DNA from: Eubacterium sp.
GTDB lineage: Bacteria; Bacillota; Clostridia; Oscillospirales; Acutalibacteraceae
Length of the DNA stretch: 45,966 nt
Direction: 5' to 3'
Assembly: GCA_017450645.1 (NCBI GenBank)
Contig: JAFSTE010000023.1
Coordinates: 1-45,966 of the forward strand
A model generated the notes under the pieces. It did no database searches. It was given only the letters and a program-made list of their open reading frames with translations, and was not told the origin of the DNA. A program made the position numbers and the translations under genes. Positions 25,655-33,959 of this stretch are shown one piece after another (the stretch's first letter is position 1; the number at the start of each line of letters is the position of its first letter).

Positions 25655-25810
25655 GGCTCCCCTGTCAAGGGGAGCTGGTGCGAAGCACCTGAGGGGTGGT
25701 CAATGCCTATTAAGAGGTGTTGAAAATATAATTGCTTGATTTTAGTTTTCATTAAATCGAGCGACCATCCCTCCACCGCAAGCGGTCCCCCTCCCTTTAG
25801 CAAGGGAGGC
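25655..25810. repeat. Palindromic (MITE-like) intergenic repeat
   Basis: The left arm (25655-25701) holds CTCCCCTGTCAAGGGGAG and GGTGCGAAGCACC hairpins and ends in GAGGGGTGGTC. The right arm (25763-25810) is a diverged inverted copy with CCTCCCTTTAGCAAGGGAGG and begins GACCATCCCTC. The 61-bp centre is AT-rich. No coding capacity. It resembles non-autonomous inverted-repeat elements scattered in gut Firmicutes genomes. Confidence 0.65.
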
Positions 25811-25833
25811 AATAAAGATAGGAGTTAAATTAT

Positions 25834-27219
25834 ATGAAATGTGCAATTATTCTTGCCGGCGGCAAGGGAACGAGAATGAAAAGCGAGCGCCCGAAGGTTA
25901 TGTGCGAGGTGCTTTTTGTTCCTATGATAAAATATGTTATAGACGCGGTTAAGGAGGCAGGCGTTAAGGACATCTGCGTTATCACCGGTTACGAACACGA
26001 GGTTGTAGAAAACTACCTCAAGGGCGTTGACCCCGATATTAAAACCGCCCTACAGTCACCTCAGCTCGGAACGGGCCACGCCGTAATGCAGGCGCGCGAC
26101 TTTATTATGTCGCATCAGGACGACGATATCCTTATCTTAAACGGCGACGGTCCGCTTATGGACAGCTACACCGTAAACAAGGCGTACGAATACCACAAGA
26201 GCAATAACAACGGCATTACTCTCGTTAGCGCAGTTGTTGACGACACGCACGGTATAGGTCATATTATCCGCGACAAAAACGGCACCCTGCTTCGCATAGT
26301 CGAGGACAAGGACGCTACCGAAAAAGAAAAGCAGATTATGGAGGCAAACTCGGGCACATACTGGTTTAAGGGTTCAAGCCTTCTTTACGCAATAGACAAT
26401 ATTTCAAACACAAACGCTCAAAAGGAATACTACCTCACCGACGCGCTCGAGCTGCTTATCAGAAAGGGCGAAAACAAGGGCGCGTTTATCGCGGAAAACA
26501 GCGAGGTTATCCTCGGCGCAAACGACAGGGTTCAACTTAACGACCTTAACACGATTATGCGCAGGAACATAAACGACGGTCTTATGCTCAGCGGCGTTGA
26601 TATCCCCTGCACCGACGGCGTTATGATAGGCAAAAATGTCAAGGTCGGCAACAGCACTCAGATTTTACCGAACACAATTATTATCGGCGACACCGAAATC
26701 GGCGAAAACTGCGTTATCGGACCTAACACATATATTGATAACGGCAAAATCGGAAACGATGTTATCCTCGACAACTGCAAAATCCTCGACTCTGTTATCG
26801 AGGACGGCGTTGACTGCGGTCCGTTCGTTAAGGTAAGGGCTAACTCGGTGCTCAAAAAGGGCGTTCATGTCGGCAATTTTGTTGAGATTAAGAACTCGGT
26901 TGTCGGCGAGGGTACGAAGTCCGCGCACCTCACCTATATCGGCGACAGCGATGTCGGCGCAGATGTTAATTTTGGCTGCGGTACGGTTACCTGCAACTAC
27001 GACGGCAAGAACAAAACAAGATGTAAAATCGGCGACGGCGCATTTATCGGCTGTAACACTAACCTTATCGCGCCCGTTGAGGTAGGCGAGATGGCATACA
27101 TCGCCGCAGGCTCTACCATTACCGACGACATCCCGAGCGACGCGCTTTCTATCGCACGCGCAAAGCAGGTTAACAAAGAGGGCTGGGTAATCAAGAAAAA
27201 GCCTTATAAGAATAAATAA
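25834..27219 (+). CDS. glmU: Bifunctional GlcNAc-1-P uridyltransferase / GlcN-1-P acetyltransferase
   Basis: 461 residues. The N-terminal nucleotidyltransferase has LAGGKGTRMKSERPKVM (7-23), LGTGHAVMQA and LNGDGPL. The C-terminal left-handed beta-helix is built of hexapeptide repeats from about 255. The acetyltransferase site fits SAHLTYIGDSDVG (catalytic His) and TVTCNYDGKNK. It makes UDP-GlcNAc for peptidoglycan. Both active sites look intact. It lies 16 bases before vanW and on the same strand. Confidence 0.97.
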   Translation: MKCAIILAGGKGTRMKSERPKVMCEVLFVPMIKYVIDAVKEAGVKDICVITGYEHEVVENYLKGVDPDIKTALQSPQLGTGHAVMQARDFIMSHQDDDILILNGDGPLMDSYTVNKAYEYHKSNNNGITLVSAVVDDTHGIGHIIRDKNGTLLRIVEDKDATEKEKQIMEANSGTYWFKGSSLLYAIDNISNTNAQKEYYLTDALELLIRKGENKGAFIAENSEVILGANDRVQLNDLNTIMRRNINDGLMLSGVDIPCTDGVMIGKNVKVGNSTQILPNTIIIGDTEIGENCVIGPNTYIDNGKIGNDVILDNCKILDSVIEDGVDCGPFVKVRANSVLKKGVHVGNFVEIKNSVVGEGTKSAHLTYIGDSDVGADVNFGCGTVTCNYDGKNKTRCKIGDGAFIGCNTNLIAPVEVGEMAYIAAGSTITDDIPSDALSIARAKQVNKEGWVIKKKPYKNK

Positions 27220-27235
27220 GCTACAAGAGGTTTAA

Positions 27236-28090
27236 ATGAAAAAAAGTATTTGTATACTGCTTTCGGTTATAGTTGTAATCTGTTCTCTCGTTGCCTGCTC
27301 CGTTCAGCAGCCCGAGGAGGAGACAACCACCACCGAAACCACTACCACCACAACTACAGAAACCACTACGGTTACTACTACGGAAAACCTTAAGACGACC
27401 TTCCCCGCGACCGTTACGCGCAAGATTTACAAGGGTCTTGAAAAGGACGACACCAAGGGTGCGTACCCCTATAAGCTCGCGACCTATACCACCTATTACA
27501 ACACGAGCGACAAAACGCGTACCGTTAATCTGCAAAACGCGGTTGAAAAGGTCAATAATATTGTTATACCAAAGGGCGGCAAGTTCAGCTTTAACCAGAC
27601 CGTTGGCAAGAGGACCGTTACCGCAGGCTACGAAACGGCTAAAATCGTACGCGGTACGGAATTTGTTGACGGACTCGGCGGCGGCGTTTGTCAGGTAAGC
27701 TCCACTATTTTCGAGTGCGTTTTAAGGGCTAATGTCGAGATTCTCGAGCGCTCACCGCATACGCTTAAGGTGGCGTATGTACCGCTCGGCGGCGACGCTA
27801 CGGTACAGTGGAACACTCAGGACTTGAAGTGGCAGAACACAACCGGCACTGCGCTGAGAATTAAAATGCACTGCGACAGCGGAACGCTAACCTGCTCGGT
27901 TTACGGCAAGAGGGATATCGACATCGGCGATGTGGATATCAGCATTACTCACAGCGGTAAATACTACACCCTGACCCGTACGGTTAACGGACATCAGAAT
28001 TACCGCACCGTAAGCTCGTATAAGGAACAGACTACGACTACCACGAAAGCCGCAAAAACTACTAAAAAGCCAAAGAAAAAAGGCGATTAA
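27236..28090 (+). CDS. VanW-family lipoprotein
   Basis: 284 residues. Lipoprotein signal with a basic start (KKS), hydrophobic core and lipobox LVAC (cysteine at 21). A Thr/Glu-rich linker (about 30-52, mostly TTT) leads to the VanW domain (about 80-235), which has KFSFNQTVG, GGVCQVSSTIFECVL and ERSPHTLKVAYVPLGGDATV. A second Thr/Lys-rich tail ends it. It should be anchored on the outer face of the membrane. VanW function is unknown; the gene follows glmU, consistent with an envelope role. There is no G5 domain. Confidence 0.9.
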   Translation: MKKSICILLSVIVVICSLVACSVQQPEEETTTTETTTTTTTETTTVTTTENLKTTFPATVTRKIYKGLEKDDTKGAYPYKLATYTTYYNTSDKTRTVNLQNAVEKVNNIVIPKGGKFSFNQTVGKRTVTAGYETAKIVRGTEFVDGLGGGVCQVSSTIFECVLRANVEILERSPHTLKVAYVPLGGDATVQWNTQDLKWQNTTGTALRIKMHCDSGTLTCSVYGKRDIDIGDVDISITHSGKYYTLTRTVNGHQNYRTVSSYKEQTTTTTKAAKTTKKPKKKGD

Positions 28091-28399
28091 AAAAGAGCAG
28101 CGTAAGGGGCACCCTGCGAAAATAGGGACAGCCCAAAAATGGCATCTTTTTCGCTATAACTGTATTAAAAATCACCCCAAGGCGTCAGCCTTGAGGTGAT
28201 TTTATGCTTTGTTCTACCCAAAAATATGCTCATTTTTGGGTGCAAAGCAGTTTTGGCAAAGTAATTTTAGGTCATAAAGAGATTACAAAACCGCCTGCAT
28301 ACTCGCGTATTCAGGCGGTTTTTAATGTCTTTAGGGGCAAAATAAGGAAGCCAAAACCTAACCCTATTTCCGTAGGGTGCCCCAATGCTGCTCTTTTTT
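28091..28399 (+). repeat. Multi-hairpin intergenic element (structured RNA or structured mobile repeat)
   Basis: Begins at the base after the vanW stop. The ends are inverted repeats of about 37 bp (28091-28127 and 28362-28399, about 31 positions matching). Inside lie three stems: AATCACCCCAAGGC/GCCTTGAGGTGATT (28170-28202); ACCCAAAAAT/ATTTTTGGGT (28217-28242); and an outer stem AGTTTTGGC/GCCAAAACC (28249-28358). The last encloses AACCGCCTG/CAGGCGGTT around ATACTCGCGTAT. 1-117 is a second, partial copy. The second stem, with its TTTTAT, could also terminate vanW. No credible frame crosses it. Confidence 0.6.
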
Positions 28400-28400
28400 G

Positions 28401-28505
28401 GAATTCGGAATTGAGGGAGGGCTCCGCCCTCACCCATTATAATTATTGTTTGAGGCGAAGCCGAGTAACCTAAATTCTCCATTCTCCATTCTCAACTCTC
28501 AATTT
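28401..28505. repeat. Dispersed intergenic repeat ending in GAGTAACC and CTCAATT tracts
   Basis: Contains GGAGGGCTCCGCCCTC, then ATAATTATTGTTTGAG, GAGTAACC and several tandem ATTCTC(C/A)A units. Related stretches lie at 37262-37370 and 43822-43960. All are between genes. Confidence 0.55.
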
Positions 28506-29090
28506 TCAATTCTCGCGGATTGCGCGCGTTTTTTCGCAGCAGCGGGCAATCATTGAGCCTATGCCTGCCGCGCTTGCTTCAAAATCATACGCCGCGCTCG
28601 GTGCAACGCCGATGTCTGCGGCAACCTCCCCGGAGTTGATATTAGCGCCGAAGAACATAAACTCCCAGTTATACTTGTTTGTCTGGTGCTCAATCATTTC
28701 CTTAACCTTTTCGCGAGTAAACTCTTTGCTCGCGTTTTCGTAGCCGTCGGTCGTGATTATAAAAATCACCTTTTCGGGTCTTTCGCTCTCGGGCGTTTTA
28801 GACAGTCTGTAGCCGACATCGAGTATCGTCTTACCCACCGCGTCGTAGAGCGCCGTCATACCGCGAACATAGTATTTTTCGTGGTCGAGAAACGCGTCGT
28901 CGATATTCGCGCCGTTAAAGAGCATCTCGTATTTGTCGTCAAACAGTACGGTAGTAATTTTAGTCGTACCGTCATAGCTTTTTTGCTCGGTAAGATACGC
29001 GTTATATGCGCCGATTGTGTCGCCCGTAAGATGTCCCATCGAGCCCGACCTGTCAAGTACATAAATAATTTCAGTTAATCCTTTTTTCAT
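28506..29090 (-). CDS. VWA domain protein
   Basis: 194 residues from the ATG at 29090; the frame runs further up, but GAAAGGA fits this start. One von Willebrand A domain. MIDAS residues are in VLDRSGSMG (near 11), the threonine in GMTALYDAVG, and the aspartate in IITTDGYENAS. There is no signal peptide, so it is probably cytoplasmic. It is divergent from the gene at 29186 with 95 bp between starts. Such small VWA proteins are often partners of AAA ATPases or regulators; no ATPase lies nearby. Confidence 0.85.
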   Translation of the reverse strand: MKKGLTEIIYVLDRSGSMGHLTGDTIGAYNAYLTEQKSYDGTTKITTVLFDDKYEMLFNGANIDDAFLDHEKYYVRGMTALYDAVGKTILDVGYRLSKTPESERPEKVIFIITTDGYENASKEFTREKVKEMIEHQTNKYNWEFMFFGANINSGEVAADIGVAPSAAYDFEASAAGIGSMIARCCEKTRAIREN

Positions 29091-29113
29091 TATAATCCAT
29101 CCTTTCTTATTGC

Positions 29114-29150
29114 GGGGATTGTTGATTTTTTGTCCCCCGTCTGCTACAAT
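29114..29150 (+). promoter_or_regulatory. Promoter and dyad between the VWA gene and its divergent partner
   Basis: TTGATT (29122-29127), 17 bp, TACAAT (29145-29150). GGGGA (29114-29118) and TCCCC (29133-29137) form a dyad over the -35, a possible operator. Confidence 0.5.
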
Positions 29151-29185
29151 AATAGCAGTATTTTTGAAAGGAATGGTCCCCTTCA

Positions 29186-29758
29186 ATGCGACATTTTAGA
29201 AAACTGAAAAAAGAATTTATCAGTGACCTGACGTCTTATGTAAACACATATATGTCGCTGCACTCTGCGGAGCACACCGAGGTGTTCGGTCGCGCTATGG
29301 AAGCGATTGACGAGTGTTATGAATGCACCGTCGCTGCGTCTGCACCAGCACCGCCCGCCGCGCGATATGAAGCGCCGATGAAGTCGTCGCCTGGGCACAC
29401 AGGCGGAATAATCCTGCCAAAAAAGCAGCCGACCTTTCAGGAAAATCTGTTTAAACTTATCGACGAAAGGGGCGTTCGCGACAGCGCGGTTTACAAAAAG
29501 GCGGACATCGACCGCCGACTGTTTTCAAAAATAAGAGCCGATGTCGACTATCACCCGTCAAAGCCCACCGCGATTAAGCTCTGTCTTGCGCTCGCTCTTA
29601 ACATTAAAGACGCCGAAAGGCTGCTCGAAACCGCGGGCTACTGCCTGTCGCTGTCGGATACAGGCGACCTTGTTGTGCGCTACTGCATAGAGCATAAAAC
29701 CTATAATCTTATCGAGGTAAACGAGGCGCTTTACTATTTTAATCAGGAAACTTTATGA
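29186..29758 (+). CDS. Helical regulator-like protein (domain also seen on macrodomain proteins)
   Basis: 190 residues. A short helical N-terminus (1-55) with an Ala/Pro linker (about 50-75) leads to a compact helical domain. That domain has TFQENLFKLIDERGVRD, YKKADIDRRLFSKIR, HPSKPTAIKLCLALALNI and LLETAGYCLS. From memory of the family, this domain also occurs at the C-terminus of macrodomain (ADP-ribose-binding) proteins and beside VWA genes. It resembles a Xre-like helix-turn-helix fold but is not a standard one. The divergent VWA gene suggests a functional pair. Role unknown. Confidence 0.6.
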   Translation: MRHFRKLKKEFISDLTSYVNTYMSLHSAEHTEVFGRAMEAIDECYECTVAASAPAPPAARYEAPMKSSPGHTGGIILPKKQPTFQENLFKLIDERGVRDSAVYKKADIDRRLFSKIRADVDYHPSKPTAIKLCLALALNIKDAERLLETAGYCLSLSDTGDLVVRYCIEHKTYNLIEVNEALYYFNQETL

Positions 29759-29827
29759 TATTGACTATTAAGTAAATTAATAGTATAATAGCTCTGATTG
29801 TATATGTATATATGGAGGTTTAAACAT

Positions 29828-31210
29828 ATGAAGAACACTGAAAAATCACTTGAAACTATCGTAACGCTCTGTAAGGGCAGAGGTTTCGTATATCCCGGCA
29901 GCGAGATTTACGGCGGTCTTGCAAACACTTGGGATTACGGCCCGCTGGGCGTTGAGCTTAAAACTAATATTAAGTCCGCGTGGCGCAAAAAGTTTATACA
30001 GGAAAACAAGTATAACGTAGGTCTTGACTCCGCTATTCTTATGAACCCGCAGACCTGGATTGCCTCGGGACACCTCGGCGGATTTTCCGACCCGCTTATG
30101 GACTGCTGCGAGTGCAAAACCCGTCACCGCGCAGACGACCTTATCGAAAACTTCGACGGCACGAGCGTTGCAGGCTGGTCAAACGAGGAGATGAGCGACT
30201 ACATCAAGGAGCACAACATCCCCTGCCCGAACTGCGGCAAGACCAACTTCACCGACATCCGTCAGTTTAACCTTATGTTCAAGACCTTCCAGGGCGTTAC
30301 CGAGGACACGAAGGACGAGATTTATCTCCGCCCCGAAACCGCTCAGGGTATCTTTGTAAACTTTGCAAATATTCAGCGCACCACAAGAAAAAAGGTGCCG
30401 TTCGGCGTTGCTCAGATAGGTAAGTCGTTCAGAAACGAGATTACACCGGGTAAGTTCATTTTCCGCGTTCGCGAGTTTGAGCAGATGGAGCTCGAATTCT
30501 TCTGCGAGCCTGACACCGACCTTGAATGGTTTGCGTACTGGAGAGGCTTCTGCCGCGACTGGCTCTACTCGCTCGGTATCAGCGAGGAGAACCTCAGACT
30601 CCGCGACCACGACCCCGAGGAGCTTTCGTTCTACTCAAAGGCAACAACCGACTTCGAGTATATGTTCCCGTTTGGCTGGGGCGAGCTTTGGGGTATCGCA
30701 GACAGAACGAATTACGACCTTACTCAGCACATCAATGTATCGGGCAAAAACCTCGAATACTTTGACCAGACAACGGGTAAAAAGTACATCCCGTATGTTA
30801 TCGAGCCGTCGCTCGGCGTTGAAAGACTGTTTCTTGCAGTGCTTTGCGAAGCGTATGACGAAGAGGTGCTCGACGCTGAGAAAAACGACACCCGCGTTGT
30901 TATGCACTTCCACCCCGCGCTCGCACCGTTTAAGGCAGCAGTGCTTCCGCTTTCAAAGAAGCTTAACGAGCAGGCAGAGGAAGTATTTGCCGCGCTTTCC
31001 AAGAAGTTTAATGTTGACTACGACGACGCAGGCTCAATCGGCAAGCGTTATCGCCGCCAGGACGAAATCGGCACACCTTACTGTATCACATACGACTTTG
31101 ACTCGGTTGAGGACGGCTGCGTAACAGTTCGTGACCGTGACACTATGGAGCAGGTAAGGCTGCCTATCGCAGAGCTTGAAAGCTTTATCGCAGAAAAGCT
31201 CGAATTTTAA
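29828..31210 (+). CDS. glyQS: Glycyl-tRNA synthetase (dimeric, single chain)
   Basis: 460 residues from the ATG at 29828, preceded by TGGAGG; ten extra residues upstream are unlikely. Class [22 protein letters not shown] start, motif 2 [21 protein letters not shown], motif 3 [12 protein letters not shown], and a C-terminal anticodon-binding domain. A zinc-like Cys set (CCECKTRHR and CPNCGK) is inserted. It charges tRNA-Gly. It is followed by a DUF975 gene 16 bases later. The leader of about 70 bases is too short for a T-box. Confidence 0.97.
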   Translation: MKNTEKSLETIVTLCKGRGFVYPGSEIYGGLANTWDYGPLGVELKTNIKSAWRKKFIQENKYNVGLDSAILMNPQTWIASGHLGGFSDPLMDCCECKTRHRADDLIENFDGTSVAGWSNEEMSDYIKEHNIPCPNCGKTNFTDIRQFNLMFKTFQGVTEDTKDEIYLRPETAQGIFVNFANIQRTTRKKVPFGVAQIGKSFRNEITPGKFIFRVREFEQMELEFFCEPDTDLEWFAYWRGFCRDWLYSLGISEENLRLRDHDPEELSFYSKATTDFEYMFPFGWGELWGIADRTNYDLTQHINVSGKNLEYFDQTTGKKYIPYVIEPSLGVERLFLAVLCEAYDEEVLDAEKNDTRVVMHFHPALAPFKAAVLPLSKKLNEQAEEVFAALSKKFNVDYDDAGSIGKRYRRQDEIGTPYCITYDFDSVEDGCVTVRDRDTMEQVRLPIAELESFIAEKLEF

Positions 31211-31226
31211 GAGGAGATGATTTTTA

Positions 31227-32549
31227 ATGAAAATTGACAGAGCCACTGTAAAACAACAGGCTGAAGACCTTATTAAAGGTAATGTTCTTAAGCTGTTTGT
31301 AATCACATTTATTATCACGATTATTACGGGCGGCGGCTCGGGATTTTCGTTTAACACCAGTTCAATCGATAAGATTAAAGATGTTTTCCCGAATTCCGAC
31401 CACAGCTACAGCTCAGACAGCAACGATGATAACACCTTCAATTTCGACAGAGACGGCGAAGGCGACAGTATCGACGACTTCAACCCTGACTTTTTCAACG
31501 ACTTTAACGGCAACGGTAAGATTACTGTTAAAACCGCGTCAATGCCTACGCCGTTTGTTATCGGACTGATTGTCGGCGTTGCAATAATAGGCGCAATCGC
31601 AGTTGCGGCGTCGTTACTCCTCGCGCCGCTGCAGACAATGCTGGCAGGCCTTTACTGGCAGTTTATCCGCGGCAATAATATGGGCTTTGGCGACGGACTT
31701 ACCTTTATCTTTAAAAATACATTTAATAAGAACTATAAAAACAAGTTCCTGTTAAAACTTATTCAGTCGCTTCTGCTTATTCTTCTTTTCGCGCTGTTTA
31801 TAATTCCCGGAATTATATTCACATACAGATGGCGCTTTACCGACTATATTATGGCAGAAGAGCCCGAGCTTACCTATAAGGAAGCTATGGACATCTCTAA
31901 AAAGATGACCGACGGCCACAAGGGCGAGCTTTTTGTACTCGACTTAAGCTTTTTCGCATGGTGGCTCTTAGTGGGCGTAACCTTCGGAATTGCAAGTATT
32001 TATGTACTTCCCTATTACAACACAACAATGGCACTGTATTACGAAAACTTTAAAATCCGCGCTATGCAGGAGGGCAACCTCTCAACATGGGATTATGTTC
32101 CGATTGCTAAGAAGGCGTCGGGCGCAGTACAGATGCCCGAAAGCTATCCCGTACAGCCGATGCAGCAGAACACTCCTTATGTACCGCCTGTAGCTGCTCC
32201 CGCACCCGTTCAGGAGCAACAGTACGGCTATATGCAAAACGGCACAAGAGACCCGTATATCAGACCCGAGGGCACACCACCCGAATTTATGGGCGCTCCC
32301 GCACCTCAGGCGCAGCCTTACAGCGACATAACCAAGGGTAACACCGCTGACCTTACACCCGCTGCACCACCGCAGCCCGCAAGCGACTATAATCCCGAGG
32401 GCGAAACCACTGTATTAAACGCAGTTAACGATATGCCGGGCGCGTTTGACTCGGAGGGCGAGACCACCGTTTTAACCCCCGAAAACATTCCGCAGCAGGC
32501 AGGCGAGCAGGCTGAGTATTATACACCAACCGAGCCGCCGCAGGAATAA
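31227..32549 (+). CDS. DUF975 membrane protein with Pro-rich tail and GETTVL motifs
   Basis: 440 residues. The N-terminal VKQQAEDLIKGNVLKLFVIT is the DUF975 opening. An acidic outer loop (about 60-100, SDSNDDNTFNFDRDGEGDS) is followed by about five membrane segments and YKEAMDISKKMTDGHKGELF. From about 300 the tail is Pro/Gln/Ala-rich and cytoplasmic in appearance. It carries two near-identical units, PEGETTVLN and SEGETTVLT. These resemble phosphothreonine sites read by FHA domains; no kinase or FHA gene is in the window. Function of DUF975 is unknown. Confidence 0.82.
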   Translation: MKIDRATVKQQAEDLIKGNVLKLFVITFIITIITGGGSGFSFNTSSIDKIKDVFPNSDHSYSSDSNDDNTFNFDRDGEGDSIDDFNPDFFNDFNGNGKITVKTASMPTPFVIGLIVGVAIIGAIAVAASLLLAPLQTMLAGLYWQFIRGNNMGFGDGLTFIFKNTFNKNYKNKFLLKLIQSLLLILLFALFIIPGIIFTYRWRFTDYIMAEEPELTYKEAMDISKKMTDGHKGELFVLDLSFFAWWLLVGVTFGIASIYVLPYYNTTMALYYENFKIRAMQEGNLSTWDYVPIAKKASGAVQMPESYPVQPMQQNTPYVPPVAAPAPVQEQQYGYMQNGTRDPYIRPEGTPPEFMGAPAPQAQPYSDITKGNTADLTPAAPPQPASDYNPEGETTVLNAVNDMPGAFDSEGETTVLTPENIPQQAGEQAEYYTPTEPPQE

Positions 32550-32560
32550 AAAGCATTATA

Positions 32561-32595
32561 AAACACCGCAAGACCGATGTCTTGCGGTGTTTTTG
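32561..32595 (+). terminator. Terminator of glyQS-DUF975
   Basis: AACACCGCAAGAC, loop, TCTTGCGGTGTT, then TTTTGTTTT. Confidence 0.9.
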
Positions 32596-32605
32596 TTTTA
32601 AAGAA

Positions 32606-33145
32606 TTAATAGTTTTCGGCGCTGATTTCGAAGTATGCCTTCGGGTGAGCGCAAACGGGGCAGATTTCGGGAGCCTTTGTGCCTACGATGATGTGTCCGC
32701 AGTTGCGGCACTCCCAGATTTTAACCTCGCTTCTCTCAAATACCTGCTGCATATTTACATTTTCAAGCAGCTTTCTGTAGCGCTCCTCGTGGTGCTTTTC
32801 AATAGCAGCAACCATTCTGAATTTACGCGCAAGGTCGGTAAAGCCCTCTTCCTCGGCGGTCTTTGCAAAGCCCTCGTACATATCCGTCCACTCGTAGTTT
32901 TCGCCCTCGGCAGCGGACTGTAAATTCTGTGCCGTATCGCCGATACCCTCAAGCTCCTTAAACCACATTTTTGCGTGTTCCTTTTCGTTATTTGCGGTTT
33001 TAAGGAAGAGGTCGGCAATCTGCTCGAAGCCCTCTTTCTTTGCCTTAGAAGCAAAATAGGTGTATTTGTTGCGAGCTTCGGACTCGCCCGAAAATGCAGC
33101 TCTTAAATTCTTTTCGGTTTGTGTGCCTGCGTATTTGTTAGCCAT
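32606..33145 (-). CDS. rbr: Rubrerythrin
   Basis: 179 residues from the ATG at 33145, because ATGGAGGAAAGA just upstream supplies the ribosome site. The ferritin-like four-helix domain has [30 protein letters not shown] and IEKHHEERY, the diiron ligands. The C-terminal rubredoxin-like domain has CRNCGH and CPVCAHPK, holding Fe(SCys)4. It reduces peroxide in anaerobes. Monocistronic with its own promoter. Confidence 0.96.
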   Translation of the reverse strand: MANKYAGTQTEKNLRAAFSGESEARNKYTYFASKAKKEGFEQIADLFLKTANNEKEHAKMWFKELEGIGDTAQNLQSAAEGENYEWTDMYEGFAKTAEEEGFTDLARKFRMVAAIEKHHEERYRKLLENVNMQQVFERSEVKIWECRNCGHIIVGTKAPEICPVCAHPKAYFEISAENY

Positions 33146-33163
33146 AAATCTTTCCTCCATTTG

Positions 33164-33189
33164 TTATACACTTCTTAGAATTAGTATAA
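33164..33189. promoter_or_regulatory. Dyad in the rubrerythrin leader
   Basis: Arms TTATAC...TTCT and AGAA...GTATAA, nearly symmetric over 26 bp. It lies between the transcription start and the ribosome site. It may be an operator for a peroxide or redox regulator, or an RNA hairpin. It resembles but does not equal the PerR box. Confidence 0.45.
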
Positions 33190-33202
33190 ATTCTACGCTT
33201 TT

Positions 33203-33230
33203 ATTATAACACAGCAGTGCTAAAATGCAA
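33203..33230 (-). promoter_or_regulatory. Rubrerythrin promoter
   Basis: Minus strand TTGCAT (33225-33230), 16 bp, TATAAT (33203-33208). Confidence 0.8.
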
Positions 33231-33288
33231 TACTATTATGCTTCGATTTTTGAGTTATACTATTTTTATTAATAATCATCCGCCGCAC

Positions 33289-33363
33289 AAAAAAATAACG
33301 CCTCTGCTTTTGCAAAGGCGTTTGATAATATAAATAATTTTCTCTTTGAGAACTGCGGTGCGC
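33289..33363 (-). repeat. Duplicated rpsI 3' tail with a terminator
   Basis: Minus strand: 33341-33363 repeats the last codons of rpsI (33548-33570) with one mismatch in 23 bases; the stop codon is altered. It is followed, as at rpsI, by an AT-rich spacer and a terminator (AACGCCT...AGGCGTT, 33297-33322, then a T-run). Between the two copies lies a GGGGTCCCCGAAAAATC-type repeat stretch. No gene is seen in 33146-33544. Confidence 0.65.
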
Positions 33364-33494
33364 TTCGTCTAAACAATCTGCGTGATTTGCGCAAAACCGG
33401 GCGTTTTGCTTGCAATCACTTCGCTTGTTTTTCCTCTCCCCAAAAAATCTGCGATTTTTCGGGGACCCCATTGATTTTAAGCAGCTCGCCGCGC

Positions 33495-33531
33495 ATAAAA
33501 AAGAAAACACCCTCGCGGTTGCAAGGGTGTT
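33495..33531 (-). terminator. Terminator of rplM-rpsI
   Basis: Minus strand AACACCCT, ten-base loop, AGGGTGTT, then TTTTCTTTTTT. It is enclosed by a larger inverted repeat: AAGCAGCTCGCCGCGCA at 33480-33496 is the reverse complement of coding bases 33566-33582. Confidence 0.85.
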
Positions 33532-33544
33532 GTAATCTGTATAA

Positions 33545-33943
33545 TTATCTCTTTGAGAACTGAGGTGCGCGGCGAGCTGCTTTGAGACCGTACTTCTTTC
33601 TTTCCTTCATACGTGGGTCACGAGTGAGGAAGCCTGCCTTCTTAAGTGCGGGACGAAGATTCTCGTCGTACTGAAGAAGAGCTCTTGAAAGACCGTGACG
33701 GATAGCACCTGCCTGACCTGTAACGCCACCGCCGTTTACGCGGCAGATGATGTCAAACTTTTCAGCAGTGTCAGTGAGTGCGAGAGGCTGACGAACGATG
33801 AGCTTAAGAGTCTCAAGACCAAAGTAATCGTCGATGTCTCTGTCGTTAATAATAATCTTGCCTGTACCTGCATAAACACGCACGCGAGCAACAGATTCTT
33901 TTCTTCTGCCTGTTCCGTAGAAATAAGGATTTGATTCGTACAT
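33545..33943 (-). CDS. rpsI: 30S ribosomal protein S9
   Basis: 132 residues. [15 protein letters not shown] at the start, [20 protein letters not shown] in the middle and the basic tail [14 protein letters not shown], whose end reaches the P-site tRNA in the ribosome. It follows rplM by 17 bases with AGGGAGG, as in nearly all bacteria. Its last codons are duplicated downstream. Confidence 0.98.
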   Translation of the reverse strand: MYESNPYFYGTGRRKESVARVRVYAGTGKIIINDRDIDDYFGLETLKLIVRQPLALTDTAEKFDIICRVNGGGVTGQAGAIRHGLSRALLQYDENLRPALKKAGFLTRDPRMKERKKYGLKAARRAPQFSKR

Positions 33944-33959
33944 TAGCTACATACCTCCC

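Larger units (their letters stand above)
25430..25833. other. Intergenic region between ppdK and glmU
   Basis: It holds the ppdK promoter (25519-25547), then an AT-rich stretch, a palindromic repeat (25655-25810) and the glmU ribosome site ATAGGAGT. No gene is supported in it. Confidence 0.6.

Noticed and set aside
25615-25812. 65-residue minus-strand frame between ppdK and glmU
   Set aside because: Coincides with the palindromic repeat.
28204-28473. 89-residue plus-strand frame across the structured element
   Set aside because: It translates hairpins and dispersed repeat; no ribosome site and no family.
29759-29827. Glycine T-box ahead of glyQS
   Set aside because: The gap is about 70 bases and lacks the T-box sequence and a terminator.
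33220-33510. 96-residue minus-strand frame downstream of rpsI
   Set aside because: It covers the repeat region and two terminators; the text derives from inverted and duplicated DNA.
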